This document shows, piece after piece, positions 24,276 through 33,143 of a DNA stretch of 64,000 nt (its first letter is position 1; every line of letters starts with the position of its first letter). The notes beneath the pieces are model-generated. The model ran no database searches, had not been told where the DNA came from, and saw nothing but the letters and a program-made list of their open reading frames with translations. Origin of the DNA: an uncultured Peptococcaceae bacterium (GTDB lineage Bacteria > Bacillota > Peptococcia > Peptococcales > Peptococcaceae); NCBI GenBank assembly GCA_900552455.1, contig URZX01000010.1, positions 9,475-73,474 of the forward strand, given 5' to 3'. A program made the position numbers and the translations under genes.

Positions 24276-26276
24276 ATGAAACCGTTATATAAGCAAAAAT
24301 ATCCACACGTTTTCGAACCACTGACCGTTGGTAAAAACAAGAACATTACATTTAAGAATCGTATTTTCCAAGCACCTGTTGGTGTTGGTGCTACCGGTGG
24401 CGGTGCGGATGATGGCCGCATGAATCTGATAGGTGTCGATTTTTGGACGGGTATTGCCCGCAGCGGTTTTGCTGGCTTCACTCTGCCAATGGAAGTGCCA
24501 CATGATGGTAGCCATGATGGCGTTTACAATGTCGATGAAGATAAGCACAATTACATGAACATGCATTTAATGCAGCGCTCCATTCATGCTTACGGAGCCA
24601 AGAGCTTTGCGGAGATTATTCATGGTGGTCCATGCATGATCCGTAAGGATATTCCACTCGTCGGTGCCGACAATCGTATTTACAACGGTCGTCCGGTAAA
24701 AGGTATGGACGAAAAGGATATGGAAGAGGCTATTGCTTTGTATGTCGAACAGGCTAAGCTCATTGTTCGTGGCGGCTTTGATGGTATCATGCTTCACTTT
24801 GCACATGGCTGGTTGCCACACGATTTTCTGTCTCCTCTGTCCAATCATCGTACTGACGAATATGGCGGTTCTGTTGAAAATCGCTGCCGTTTCCCACTCG
24901 CTATCTTAAAAGCTGTTCGTGAAGCAATTGGTCCAGACATTTGTATCGAGTTGCGCCTTAACGGTAGCGATGACATGCCAGGGGGTATTACACCAGAAGA
25001 TGCCGCGCAGCAGGTTTTAATTTTCCAGGAATACGCAGATATGATTCACATTTCCTGCGGAACCCGTATTGATGTAACCAGCCGTACCACGCAGATGCCA
25101 ACCAGCTATTTCCCAGGGGCACATAATGCTTATGCCAGTGAGATTGTTAAGAAAACACCTGGCGTAAAAATCCCGATTGGTACTGTAGGCGGCATTTATA
25201 CTGTTGCTATTGCCGAAGAAGTTATCGCTAAAGGCCAGGCAGACTATGTACTTACTGCTCGCAGCGCCATTGCCGATCCAGATTTTCTTATCAAGGTTCG
25301 TGAAGGTCGTGAGGAAGATATTCGCCCATGCCTGCGATGCGATCTCTGCTTAGACCACGGTCGTCGCAAATCTCATTTTGTTGGCAAGGAACTTGTTATG
25401 GCAAGCGATGTTAGCTTTGACCGTCGTTGTGCAGTCAACCCAACAGCTATGCAGGGTGCGACAAAGAAACGGTTCCCAGCGCCAACACGTCTCAAAAAGA
25501 TCGCCGTCATTGGCGGTGGTGTTGCAGGGATGAACGCAGCGCTGTCGGCAGCAGATCGTGGTCATGAGGTTATTCTTTATGAAAAAACCAACAAGCTTGG
25601 TGGTCAGGCCCTGCTTTCTGATGGGCTCTGGTTCAAACAGGAAATGAAGCTCTATCATGAATGGCTGGAACGACAGGTAAAGAAACATCCGAAAATCTAT
25701 ATTATGATGAACACGGAGGTCACCCGCGAAATGATGGAAGACTCCGATCCAGATGCAGTTATTGTTGCTGTTGGCGCTCATCAGTTTGTGCCGCCAATTC
25801 CTGGTATAGAAAAAGCAACGATGGCATTTGACGTGTTCGGTAATGAAGATAAGCTTGGAAAGAAAGTGGTCATTGTTGGCGGTGGCTCCATTGGCTGCGA
25901 GCTGGGCATTCATCTTAACGAGCTGGGGCATGAAAGCACCGTCATTGAAATGACTCACTTCCTCTGTGGTTCCATGGAGCTGACATTGCGTTTGTCTACT
26001 CTGCAGTTTATGGAAAAACGCAATGTAACAAGTCGTCTGGACACCAAAGTAACCTCTATTGAAGACAATGGCGTTTGGATTGAAGACGAAGACGGCAATA
26101 AAGAATTTATTGAAGCGGATTCGGTTATTATCAGTGCTGGCACAAGAGAAAACGCAGAAGAACGTGATCAGTTTATTGATGTGTCCTTTGATGTTATCAA
26201 CATTGGCGATTGTCAGAAGGCTTCTGATATTGCACACGCCGTCGAAAGCGGTTACGATGCTGGCGCAATTTTGTAA
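24276..26276 (+). CDS. OYE/enoate-reductase-type flavoenzyme 1 (subtype A)
   Basis: A 666-residue three-domain flavoprotein like 2,4-dienoyl-CoA reductase, enoate reductase and BaiCD. An FMN TIM barrel (about 1-345) is followed by a 4Fe-4S loop, an FAD fold (IAVIGGGVAGMNAA, about 409) and an NAD(P) fold (KVVIVGGGSIGCELG, about 530). The active-site strand is HFAHGWLPHDFLSP: His174 and His177 stand where OYE has His/Asn, but the proton-donor Tyr is Trp179. The cluster cysteines are C352-x2-C355-x2-C358-x26-C385, unlike the x3/x11 spacing of FadH. It should take NAD(P)H electrons through FAD and the cluster to FMN. Substrate unknown. Confidence 0.9.
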   Translation: MKPLYKQKYPHVFEPLTVGKNKNITFKNRIFQAPVGVGATGGGADDGRMNLIGVDFWTGIARSGFAGFTLPMEVPHDGSHDGVYNVDEDKHNYMNMHLMQRSIHAYGAKSFAEIIHGGPCMIRKDIPLVGADNRIYNGRPVKGMDEKDMEEAIALYVEQAKLIVRGGFDGIMLHFAHGWLPHDFLSPLSNHRTDEYGGSVENRCRFPLAILKAVREAIGPDICIELRLNGSDDMPGGITPEDAAQQVLIFQEYADMIHISCGTRIDVTSRTTQMPTSYFPGAHNAYASEIVKKTPGVKIPIGTVGGIYTVAIAEEVIAKGQADYVLTARSAIADPDFLIKVREGREEDIRPCLRCDLCLDHGRRKSHFVGKELVMASDVSFDRRCAVNPTAMQGATKKRFPAPTRLKKIAVIGGGVAGMNAALSAADRGHEVILYEKTNKLGGQALLSDGLWFKQEMKLYHEWLERQVKKHPKIYIMMNTEVTREMMEDSDPDAVIVAVGAHQFVPPIPGIEKATMAFDVFGNEDKLGKKVVIVGGGSIGCELGIHLNELGHESTVIEMTHFLCGSMELTLRLSTLQFMEKRNVTSRLDTKVTSIEDNGVWIEDEDGNKEFIEADSVIISAGTRENAEERDQFIDVSFDVINIGDCQKASDIAHAVESGYDAGAIL

Positions 26277-26285
26277 TTAGAATAA

Positions 26286-26335
26286 GGAGAGTAGTGGACG
26301 AACGGCGAGTGGTCGTTTGTTCACTACTTTTTATT
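26286..26335 (+). terminator. Terminator after reductase 1
   Basis: The stem GTAGTG-GACGAACG with the complementary CGTTTGTTCACTAC (one or two mismatches) is followed by TTTTTATT. Confidence 0.75.
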
Positions 26336-26477
26336 ATATGTCATCTTTGGCGGAGATAAAGCCATATAAAAAACGAAAATAACCTGTTGGCACTGAAAAG
26401 AAGATATAATAGTTAAAATGTTAGAACCAATTAAACAAATGGACGTGTCAGATTTCAAAGCTGAAAGGAGGGAGTTT

Positions 26478-27404
26478 ATGCATCTTGAAGATATTGGCTA
26501 TTTTGTAAAAGTGATTGATTGCGGATCTATTAACAAAGCCGCACGTGAACTTGCCATGACTCAGCCGGCGCTCAGTGCCTCTATGAATCGTATGGAACAG
26601 GAGTTGGGCATTAAGCTGTTGAAACGCTCCTATAGAGGGGTCATCCCAACGGATGCTGGCGAAAAGCTTTATCAAGAAGCTGCTGTTGTATTGCAAACCA
26701 TCGATGGATGGTATCATTTAGGTGATAGTAGGGAAGAAGATAGATTGTCCGGCGATGTGCATCTTTTGACTGTGCCGACGGCATATGATTTTCTCACCAG
26801 AAAGCTGCTGGCGGCAGATATAGATGACAAGGCGCGTGATATACAGGTTTTCTTCCATAAATGTCATCGCGATGTATTTATGGAAAAACTATTTACAGAT
26901 AAAATCAATATTGGTATCACATCGATCTATTCCTATGAACTGGAAAAAACCGTGCAGGCCATTGAACGGCAGAACTGGCACGCGTATATCCTCCATGAGG
27001 AAGAGCGTGAGGTCTTGATGAGCTGCGAAAATATGTATGCCGATCGCACTTCATTGAAGGTTGCTGATCTTTCGGCGCTGACACTGGCTTGCTACACCTA
27101 CACTGCTGATACGATTAAAAGCCAGTACAAGCAATATTTTAATCCCAATCATTGCTATTATCTTGATGGTGAAAACAGCATACTGCAGATTGTAGCAGAG
27201 AATAAAGCCGTTGCTGTTTATCCACCTAAATTGTTTAGCGATCATTTCTTAATAAAAAATGGATCAATTATTTCTAAGCCGGTCGAGGATTTGGTACTGC
27301 CGGCGACCTATCTCCTATTGTATCCGGACTCAGAGCTGCTTTCTTCTGCGGAAAAGGCGATTATTGCGCGGATCAAGGAAGAATTTCTGGAGTTAAATTA
27401 TTAA
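26478..27404 (+). CDS. LysR-type regulator 2
   Basis: A 308-residue LysR protein with an N-terminal HTH (KAARELAMTQPALSASMNRMEQELGIKLLKRS, about 18-50) and an effector domain. ATG 26478 is taken because AAAGGAGGGAG precedes it and the family start (MHLEDIGYFVKV) matches; an in-frame ATG at 26418 has no ribosome site. It is the middle member of an A-reductase/LysR/B-reductase order that recurs at 34.8-39.9 kb. A TATAAT at 26405-26410 lies upstream. It is convergent with the transporter gene, separated by a bidirectional terminator. Likely controls a neighbouring reductase or transporter; the ligand is unknown. Confidence 0.88.
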   Translation: MHLEDIGYFVKVIDCGSINKAARELAMTQPALSASMNRMEQELGIKLLKRSYRGVIPTDAGEKLYQEAAVVLQTIDGWYHLGDSREEDRLSGDVHLLTVPTAYDFLTRKLLAADIDDKARDIQVFFHKCHRDVFMEKLFTDKINIGITSIYSYELEKTVQAIERQNWHAYILHEEEREVLMSCENMYADRTSLKVADLSALTLACYTYTADTIKSQYKQYFNPNHCYYLDGENSILQIVAENKAVAVYPPKLFSDHFLIKNGSIISKPVEDLVLPATYLLLYPDSELLSSAEKAIIARIKEEFLELNY

Positions 27405-27423
27405 GCCATCATTTATTATATAG

Positions 27424-27465
27424 AAACAAACACGACACCGGAACCTTTGGTGTCGTGTTTGTTTT
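27424..27465. terminator. Bidirectional terminator between LysR 2 and transporter 1
   Basis: A perfect 14-bp stem (27426-27439 with 27449-27462), 9-nt loop, and T runs on both strands. Confidence 0.88.
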
Positions 27466-27508
27466 ATAGGTGTTTATGTCAGAAATAGTTCGGTACCGGG
27501 AGCCGCCA

Positions 27509-28960
27509 TTACATAACGAGATTTGCCAGTGGGTACATAACCACAAAACAGATAACCAATGTGTAGGCGGCGCAAATCAAACCAAGAATGTAAGGTTTTT
27601 TACCAGGGATCCATTCAGGCAGAGCAAAGATCAGAGAAGCCGTCGCGCTGGCTGGAGGTGTGCAATATCCGGCGTTTGTTGTGAAGATCAGGCAGGTAAG
27701 CAGGACTGGCAGATTTGCGCCGGTAGAGATACCGATGGAGAGCAGAATTGGTGTAAGCATTGCGCAAACAGACTGGTTGTTGGCGACGTTTGTCAGAACC
27801 AGACCGATCAGAGCGAGAATAAAGGTCATCATCAGCGGGCTCTTGCCTTCGACCATTGGCTGAATAATGGTGGTCAGCCATGCCTGAATACCGGTTGCTT
27901 CGTCGGTGAATGCAGAACCGATGGTCAGTGCGAAGGCGAGAATGAAGATAACGCCCCAGCTAATACCGACAGAGAACAATTCTGCCATATTTTTCCCGTC
28001 TTTCCATTTCAAACCGTACCAGAGAAGAACGGCGACGGCAATGATGGCCGGTGTGCCGAGGCTCTTCAGGAAACCGGAAATAGGAACGGAGGTGTCAACG
28101 AAGTTCGGGATCATGACAACGATAATGACGACACAGAAGAACGCCAGCACAAGCTTCTGATAGGTGTTGAGCTTTGGCAGTTCCTTGATATCTGCAGCTT
28201 TGTTGGTGATTGCAGAAACGTCAGGCTTAAAGATGTAACGCATTGTCAAGAAATAAACCGTTGCATAAACCAATGTTGTAACAACAATGACGAGCATATA
28301 GCCAGGATAGTTGATTGGATCGCCGCCTAAAGCCTCGTAGCTGGAGAAGGCGACGAGCGGCAGAGATTTGTATGGAAGAAGAATATAAGAAGTACCACCG
28401 ATGGTAAATGTACCGAAAAGTACGAGGATACTCCACATATTACCAGGCTTGAGGCCTAAAACTTTGGAAATTTCCATGACCAGAGGAATCATAATGAGCA
28501 TGGCAGCAGTGGCTGTGACCATAAAATAGAGGACACATGTTGCAATCCAGATCATGACAGCCAGGAGATATGGTCTGCCCTGAGCGAATTTGCGTGAAAC
28601 AATCCAGCGGGCGATAAATTCAGTGATACCGGCTGCGTTGATGATGTTCGTGAAAAGGAAGAAGAACAGCATCAGCATGACGTTGTTATGCCCGAAGCCC
28701 ATGGTGAAGACTTCTGGCACAGTGTGCCAACCGCTGACACCGAGGAGCACCAGGCCAAACAGGGATGGCCAGAAGATATCCCCGCAAAGTAGCCAGCCCC
28801 AGACAACCCCAAGGAAAATCCCGAGAATTTCTACGCCTAATGGAGTTAAAGGATCACTTGGTGTAACAACATACTTAAAACCAATCATAATTGCAATAGC
28901 GATAATCGAATTGATTGCATAACCAGGTGTTAAATTTGTCATACGTGTTCGCGCACTCAT
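27509..28960 (-). CDS. SLC13/DASS-like anion transporter 1
   Basis: A 483-residue membrane protein with about 12 hydrophobic segments. It has two inverted-repeat substrate motifs: MVTATAAMLIMIPL in the first half and LTNVANNQSVCAMLTPI in the second, at the positions of the SNT/ITN loops of divalent-anion:sodium symporters. The family carries di- and tricarboxylates, sulfate or other organic anions. The start ATG 28960 (MSARTRMTNL) follows AAGGGGG; an upstream in-frame Met is less likely. It is divergent from reductase 2, with a 337-bp shared control region. It resembles transporters 2 and 3 but is more distant, and its orientation breaks the second half of module 1. Confidence 0.85.
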   Translation of the reverse strand: MSARTRMTNLTPGYAINSIIAIAIMIGFKYVVTPSDPLTPLGVEILGIFLGVVWGWLLCGDIFWPSLFGLVLLGVSGWHTVPEVFTMGFGHNNVMLMLFFFLFTNIINAAGITEFIARWIVSRKFAQGRPYLLAVMIWIATCVLYFMVTATAAMLIMIPLVMEISKVLGLKPGNMWSILVLFGTFTIGGTSYILLPYKSLPLVAFSSYEALGGDPINYPGYMLVIVVTTLVYATVYFLTMRYIFKPDVSAITNKAADIKELPKLNTYQKLVLAFFCVVIIVVMIPNFVDTSVPISGFLKSLGTPAIIAVAVLLWYGLKWKDGKNMAELFSVGISWGVIFILAFALTIGSAFTDEATGIQAWLTTIIQPMVEGKSPLMMTFILALIGLVLTNVANNQSVCAMLTPILLSIGISTGANLPVLLTCLIFTTNAGYCTPPASATASLIFALPEWIPGKKPYILGLICAAYTLVICFVVMYPLANLVM

Positions 28961-29297
28961 AATAAATAACCCCCTTTTGAAGAATAGATGATTTGACACG
29001 TGCGCTTATGGAATCCATAAATTATGGTTTCATTTAATCACATTCAGGCTTGTCTGGGTAATCCTAATGTTTTTATACCCGGGTATAAATATGGATTTTA
29101 TAAATTGGATTTATTAAATTTGAGCCAAACGAAATGATATAAATTACATCTATAGCCACCTATAGCAATTTGAGGATTAGGCGCTTCTGCAGCGATGTGT
29201 TACGATAGCTTCAGTAGGAAAACAAAAAGCTTGACGTTTTTGTAATTGTTTATGAGGAGTGTGTAGTCAATGTTTTTATTTAGGAGGATGAACGACT
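28961..29297. promoter_or_regulatory. Divergent control region with two palindromes
   Basis: The region between transporter 1 and reductase 2 holds no gene. It contains a perfect 18-bp palindrome TTTATACCCGGGTATAAA (29072-29089) and a second inverted repeat TTATGG-AAT-CCATAA (29006-29020), plus two CTATAG copies near 29151 and 29161. A GAGGATG-type ribosome site precedes reductase 2. These are plausible operators for one of the LysR proteins or another dimeric regulator. Confidence 0.55.
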
Positions 29298-31289
29298 ATG
29301 AAACCGATTTATAAGGAAAAATACCCTCACCTGTTTGAACCGATGGTTATCAAACGTGGCAAAAAGACCTTCCGCTTTAATAATCGCGCTCTTGTGGCGC
29401 CAATTGGCTCCGGTGCTACCGGTGGTGGGGAAGATAGTGATGGCCGTATCAACACATTTGGTATCGATTTCTGGATGCGTTATATTCAGGGCGGCTTCTC
29501 TTCTGTATGTTTGCCAATGGAAGTTCCAATCGACGGTGGTCATGAACATATGTTCAATGTTAATCCAAAGACCTGCAATCAGATGAACTTCCAAAGACTG
29601 CAGCGCGCTGTGCACGCATTCAATGGTCTGACTTTTGCAGAATTCCTGCATTGCGGTCCATACACTTATCTGCCAGGCTATCCAAAGCTGGCTGCTGACG
29701 ATGAACCGCATCTTGGTGCGCGTGCCTGCACTCGGGAAGATATCGATGATATTGTTAAACTTCACGCAGAATATGCAGGCTGGCTGAAGACAGCGCGCTT
29801 TGACGGCATCTGCCTGCATTTTGCACACGGCTGGCTCTTTAACTATTTCCTTTCCCCAGCTACCAACCATCGTACCGATGAATTTGGCGGCAGTGTTGAA
29901 AATCGTTGCCGTTTCCCACTTATGGTTATCAAAGCGGTGCGTGAAGTTGTTGGCGATGATATGCTGATCGAGCTTCGTCTCAATGGTAACGATGAAGTTG
30001 AAGGCGGTATTACTCCTGAAGAATGTGCAGAGCAGGTTAAAATTTTCGAACCGTATGTTGACATGGTTCATATCAGCTGCGCACATCGTCTGGATGCGAT
30101 GACTCGACCAAAACAGTTCCCTACAGGTTTCCAGCGCGTGGCTCATAATGCGTATGCCAGTGAGATCGTTAAGAAATCCGGCGTCAAGATCCCTGTTGGT
30201 GTTGTTGGCGGGATCTATACGCCGGAAGTTGCTGAAGAAGTGTTGGCCAAAGGACAGGCTGATTATGTTCTCATGGCACGTTCTGCAATGGCTGACCCTG
30301 AGATTATCAAGAAGGCAAAGGAAGGCCGAGAGGACGATATCATTCCATGCTTGCGTTGCAACTATTGCATGGACAATGGCCGCCGTGTTGCCATTTCCAA
30401 AGATCTGCATCTGCTGAAGCATCCAAGCTATGACCGTCATTGCATGGTTAATCCAATGCAGTTCCAGAGTGCGCAGAAGAGCATCATCAAGCCAGCAGAT
30501 CGTCAGAAGAAAATCGCCGTCATTGGTGGCGGTGTTGCCGGGATGGAAGCAGCGATCAGCTGCGCGGACCGCGGTCACGAAGTGGTTCTCTATGAAAAGA
30601 CCGATAAGCTTGGCGGACAGGCGTTGCTTTCTGATGTTATGTGGTTCAAAAAAGAAATGAAGCTCTTCCATGAATATCTCGAACATCAGGTCAAGAAACG
30701 TATTAATATCACGGTCGTTATGAATACTGAAGTAACTCCTGAGCTTATTGATGAACTTGATCCAGACGCGGTTATTGTTGCAGTTGGTGCGGACCAGATT
30801 GTTCCTCCAATTCCAGGTATTGAAAAAGCTCAGATGGCGTTCGATGTATTTGGTAATGAAGATAAAGTTGGTAAGAAGGTTGTTATCGTTGGTGGTGGCG
30901 CTATTGGTATCGAAATGGGCATTCATCTCAATGGTCTTGGTCATGAAAGCACGATCGTCGAAATGGGTGAATACATTGGCGAAAAGTGCCAGCTTACTGA
31001 ACGTACCGCTTACATCAATGCGATGAATGAAAACAACGTGAAGACAATGGTCAACACTAAGGTTGTTGAGATTACTGATGATGGTGCTGTTGTTGAAGAT
31101 GCGGATGGAAATAAGCAGCTCCTCGAAGCAGATACTGTTATCATCTGTGCAGGAACCAAACCACTGGAAGAAGAACGCGATAAGTTTATTGACTGTGCAT
31201 TTGATGTTATCAATGTTGGTGACTGTGTTGAAGCATCTACGATTGTTCACGCTGTTCATACCGGTTTCGATGCAGGGCTGACCTTATAA
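29298..31289 (+). CDS. OYE/enoate-reductase-type flavoenzyme 2 (subtype B)
   Basis: A 663-residue paralogue of reductase 1 with the same FMN barrel, 4Fe-4S, FAD (IAVIGGGVAGMEAA) and NAD(P) (KVVIVGGGAIGIEMG) order. The active-site strand is HFAHGWLFNYFLSP, again with Trp179 at the OYE Tyr position. Subtype B marks, shared with reductase 4, are GGHEHMFN near 81, FLHCGPY near 117, and a cluster loop C-x2-C-x2-C-x24-C. The differences from subtype A fall around the FMN pocket, so a different substrate is likely. It has its own upstream region and a terminator, so it is probably monocistronic. NADH is presumed the donor. Confidence 0.9.
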   Translation: MKPIYKEKYPHLFEPMVIKRGKKTFRFNNRALVAPIGSGATGGGEDSDGRINTFGIDFWMRYIQGGFSSVCLPMEVPIDGGHEHMFNVNPKTCNQMNFQRLQRAVHAFNGLTFAEFLHCGPYTYLPGYPKLAADDEPHLGARACTREDIDDIVKLHAEYAGWLKTARFDGICLHFAHGWLFNYFLSPATNHRTDEFGGSVENRCRFPLMVIKAVREVVGDDMLIELRLNGNDEVEGGITPEECAEQVKIFEPYVDMVHISCAHRLDAMTRPKQFPTGFQRVAHNAYASEIVKKSGVKIPVGVVGGIYTPEVAEEVLAKGQADYVLMARSAMADPEIIKKAKEGREDDIIPCLRCNYCMDNGRRVAISKDLHLLKHPSYDRHCMVNPMQFQSAQKSIIKPADRQKKIAVIGGGVAGMEAAISCADRGHEVVLYEKTDKLGGQALLSDVMWFKKEMKLFHEYLEHQVKKRINITVVMNTEVTPELIDELDPDAVIVAVGADQIVPPIPGIEKAQMAFDVFGNEDKVGKKVVIVGGGAIGIEMGIHLNGLGHESTIVEMGEYIGEKCQLTERTAYINAMNENNVKTMVNTKVVEITDDGAVVEDADGNKQLLEADTVIICAGTKPLEEERDKFIDCAFDVINVGDCVEASTIVHAVHTGFDAGLTL

Positions 31290-31328
31290 GATAGTTAGCA
31301 CTTTCCCTTCATTTTTGTTAATTGATTG

Positions 31329-31360
31329 GCCAGAGCAGTCCAAGGTCTGCTCTGGCTTTC
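31329..31360 (+). terminator. Terminator after reductase 2
   Basis: A perfect 10-bp stem GCCAGAGCAG/CTGCTCTGGC with an 8-nt loop, followed by TTTCG. Confidence 0.75.
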
Positions 31361-31499
31361 GTATATTTAGAAATGGGAGAAGCTGTTACAAGGCGGGCAT
31401 ATATCCCGATATAAAATGTAAAAATTTGCTGCGCAAGTTATGGGTGCCATACAATTAATTTATGAATATTGGCGTTCTGTTTGAAGGGAGGTCCTGTGT

Positions 31500-32963
31500 A
31501 TGGATGAGCATGTTATTCCGAGCAAGGTGCGCAGCGAACGCTCACCGGCGTATATTATCAACAGCGTGATTGCCCTTATAATTATGATTGGGTTTAAATA
31601 TGTGGTGCCGGCCTCCGATCCATTGACACCACTGGGAGTGGAGATCCTTGGTATTCTCCTTGGAACTTTATATGGCTGGTTGATTGTTGATGATGTTATT
31701 TGGCCGAGCATTGCGTGCCTGATTCTGCTGGGGCTAAGTGGATTTATGACAGTGCCGGAGGCTTTTGCAGAAGGCTTCGGGAATAATAGCGTACTGCTTA
31801 TGCTGTTTTTCTTCCTGTTTACCAATATCCTCAATTCTGCGGGTATTATCGAGTTTATCGCCAAATGGATTGCAACACGGAAAATTGCTTACGGAAAGCC
31901 GTGGGTATTGTCGATACTATTGATGTTTGCTGGCATTGCCTGCTTTTTCATGGTTTCTGGTACAGCAGCGTTTCTTGTGATGATGCCGCTGGTCAAAAGT
32001 ATTGCCTCACTTTATGAATTCAGGCCTGGATCAAAATGGCCGCTGGCAATTATTTTTGGCTTCGTTTACGTTGGCAGCACGAGTTATATCCTTCTGCCGT
32101 ATAAATCTCTGCCGTTAATTGTTTTTGGGGTATACGAAGCAACCACTGGTGAAGAAATTGCGGTAGGACCGTATATGTTTATTATTGCAGTTTCGACAGT
32201 GGTGGCTCTGGGTTTCTTTTTTTTCTTTACCAAGTTTATACTCAAGCCCGATGTAAGACCAATCGTTGAGCATGACATCGATACATCGAAGCCATTAGTA
32301 TTGACGAGCTATCAGAAATTTGTGCTCGGCTATTTCTGCGTGGTGCTTTTACTGCTTATTTTGCCGAATCTGCTTCCAGCTTCTTTGCCGATTATCGGCA
32401 CGCTGAAAGAAATTGGCAACGTTGGCATGCTGTTGCTTTCGATTGTGGTTTTTCTGGCGCTTCAGATTAAAGACAGCATTACATTAAACGAGTTGTTTGC
32501 GCAAAATGTTGCCTGGAGAATCATTTTTCTACTCGCAGCCGCTATGGCTATTGCTAAACCGTTTACTGCAGAGGAGACAGGAATATCGGCGTGGATCGTT
32601 GAATTGGTTACACCGATCGTTGCGGGAAGAAGTACATTTATGTTTATTGTGCTGATTAGTGTGATTTGTGCCGTATTGGTCAATCTTGCTAATAACCAGG
32701 CGATCTGTGCGCTTTTTACGCCAATCGTTCTTACTGTCGGAACGGCTTTGGATGCTAACCTGCCGATGTTGGTCGTTTGTATGATGGCAGCCTGTAATGT
32801 TGGCATCATTACTCCGCCGGCAACAACTTTGAGCGCCTTGCTGCACAGCGAGACAGCATGGATACCAGGACGACTGGCCTATGTATATGGATTTATCTAT
32901 ACGATGTTCAATCTTTTAAACACCATATTTATTATCTATCCGCTAAGCGCACTGCTGTTATAA
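31500..32963 (+). CDS. SLC13/DASS-like anion transporter 2
   Basis: A 487-residue protein with about 12 membrane segments, closely related along its whole length to transporter 3 just downstream. Shared blocks are PAYIINS, DPLTPLGVEILGI, LLMLFFFLFTNILNSAGIIEF and LPYKSLPLIVFGVYEA. The substrate loops read MVSGTAAFLVMMPL and LVNLANNQAICALFTPI. ATG 31500 follows GGGAGGT at good spacing. Upstream, at about 31410, lies ATATATCCCGATATAAA, similar to the CTATATCCGATATCAT in the glycyl radical promoter. It presumably imports a carboxylate-type substrate with a cation; the identity is unknown. Confidence 0.87.
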   Translation: MDEHVIPSKVRSERSPAYIINSVIALIIMIGFKYVVPASDPLTPLGVEILGILLGTLYGWLIVDDVIWPSIACLILLGLSGFMTVPEAFAEGFGNNSVLLMLFFFLFTNILNSAGIIEFIAKWIATRKIAYGKPWVLSILLMFAGIACFFMVSGTAAFLVMMPLVKSIASLYEFRPGSKWPLAIIFGFVYVGSTSYILLPYKSLPLIVFGVYEATTGEEIAVGPYMFIIAVSTVVALGFFFFFTKFILKPDVRPIVEHDIDTSKPLVLTSYQKFVLGYFCVVLLLLILPNLLPASLPIIGTLKEIGNVGMLLLSIVVFLALQIKDSITLNELFAQNVAWRIIFLLAAAMAIAKPFTAEETGISAWIVELVTPIVAGRSTFMFIVLISVICAVLVNLANNQAICALFTPIVLTVGTALDANLPMLVVCMMAACNVGIITPPATTLSALLHSETAWIPGRLAYVYGFIYTMFNLLNTIFIIYPLSALLL

Positions 32964-33143
32964 AGCGCTTTTGGGATTGTTTCGGGGAAGAATGGGCGGC
33001 TTATATAATTCCTTTATAACGCCATATATAATTGAAGGAATTGATAGCTCGGAAATGGGTTTGATATAATTTCTTTATAAGAAAAGATCGATCCTTCTTA
33101 GGGAACCTGTTAATCTTCTTAAAAATGAAGGGGTGTTTATGTT

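Noticed and set aside
24276..26276. Calling the reductases BaiCD, daidzein reductase or bilirubin reductase
   Set aside because: Only the domain order is shared; the Trp substitution and cluster spacing differ, so a specific substrate name would be a guess.
29280..31259. Long minus-strand frames opposite the reductases (also near 37846-39843)
   Set aside because: They recur opposite each reductase as His/Asn-rich translations, as expected from complementary codon patterns.
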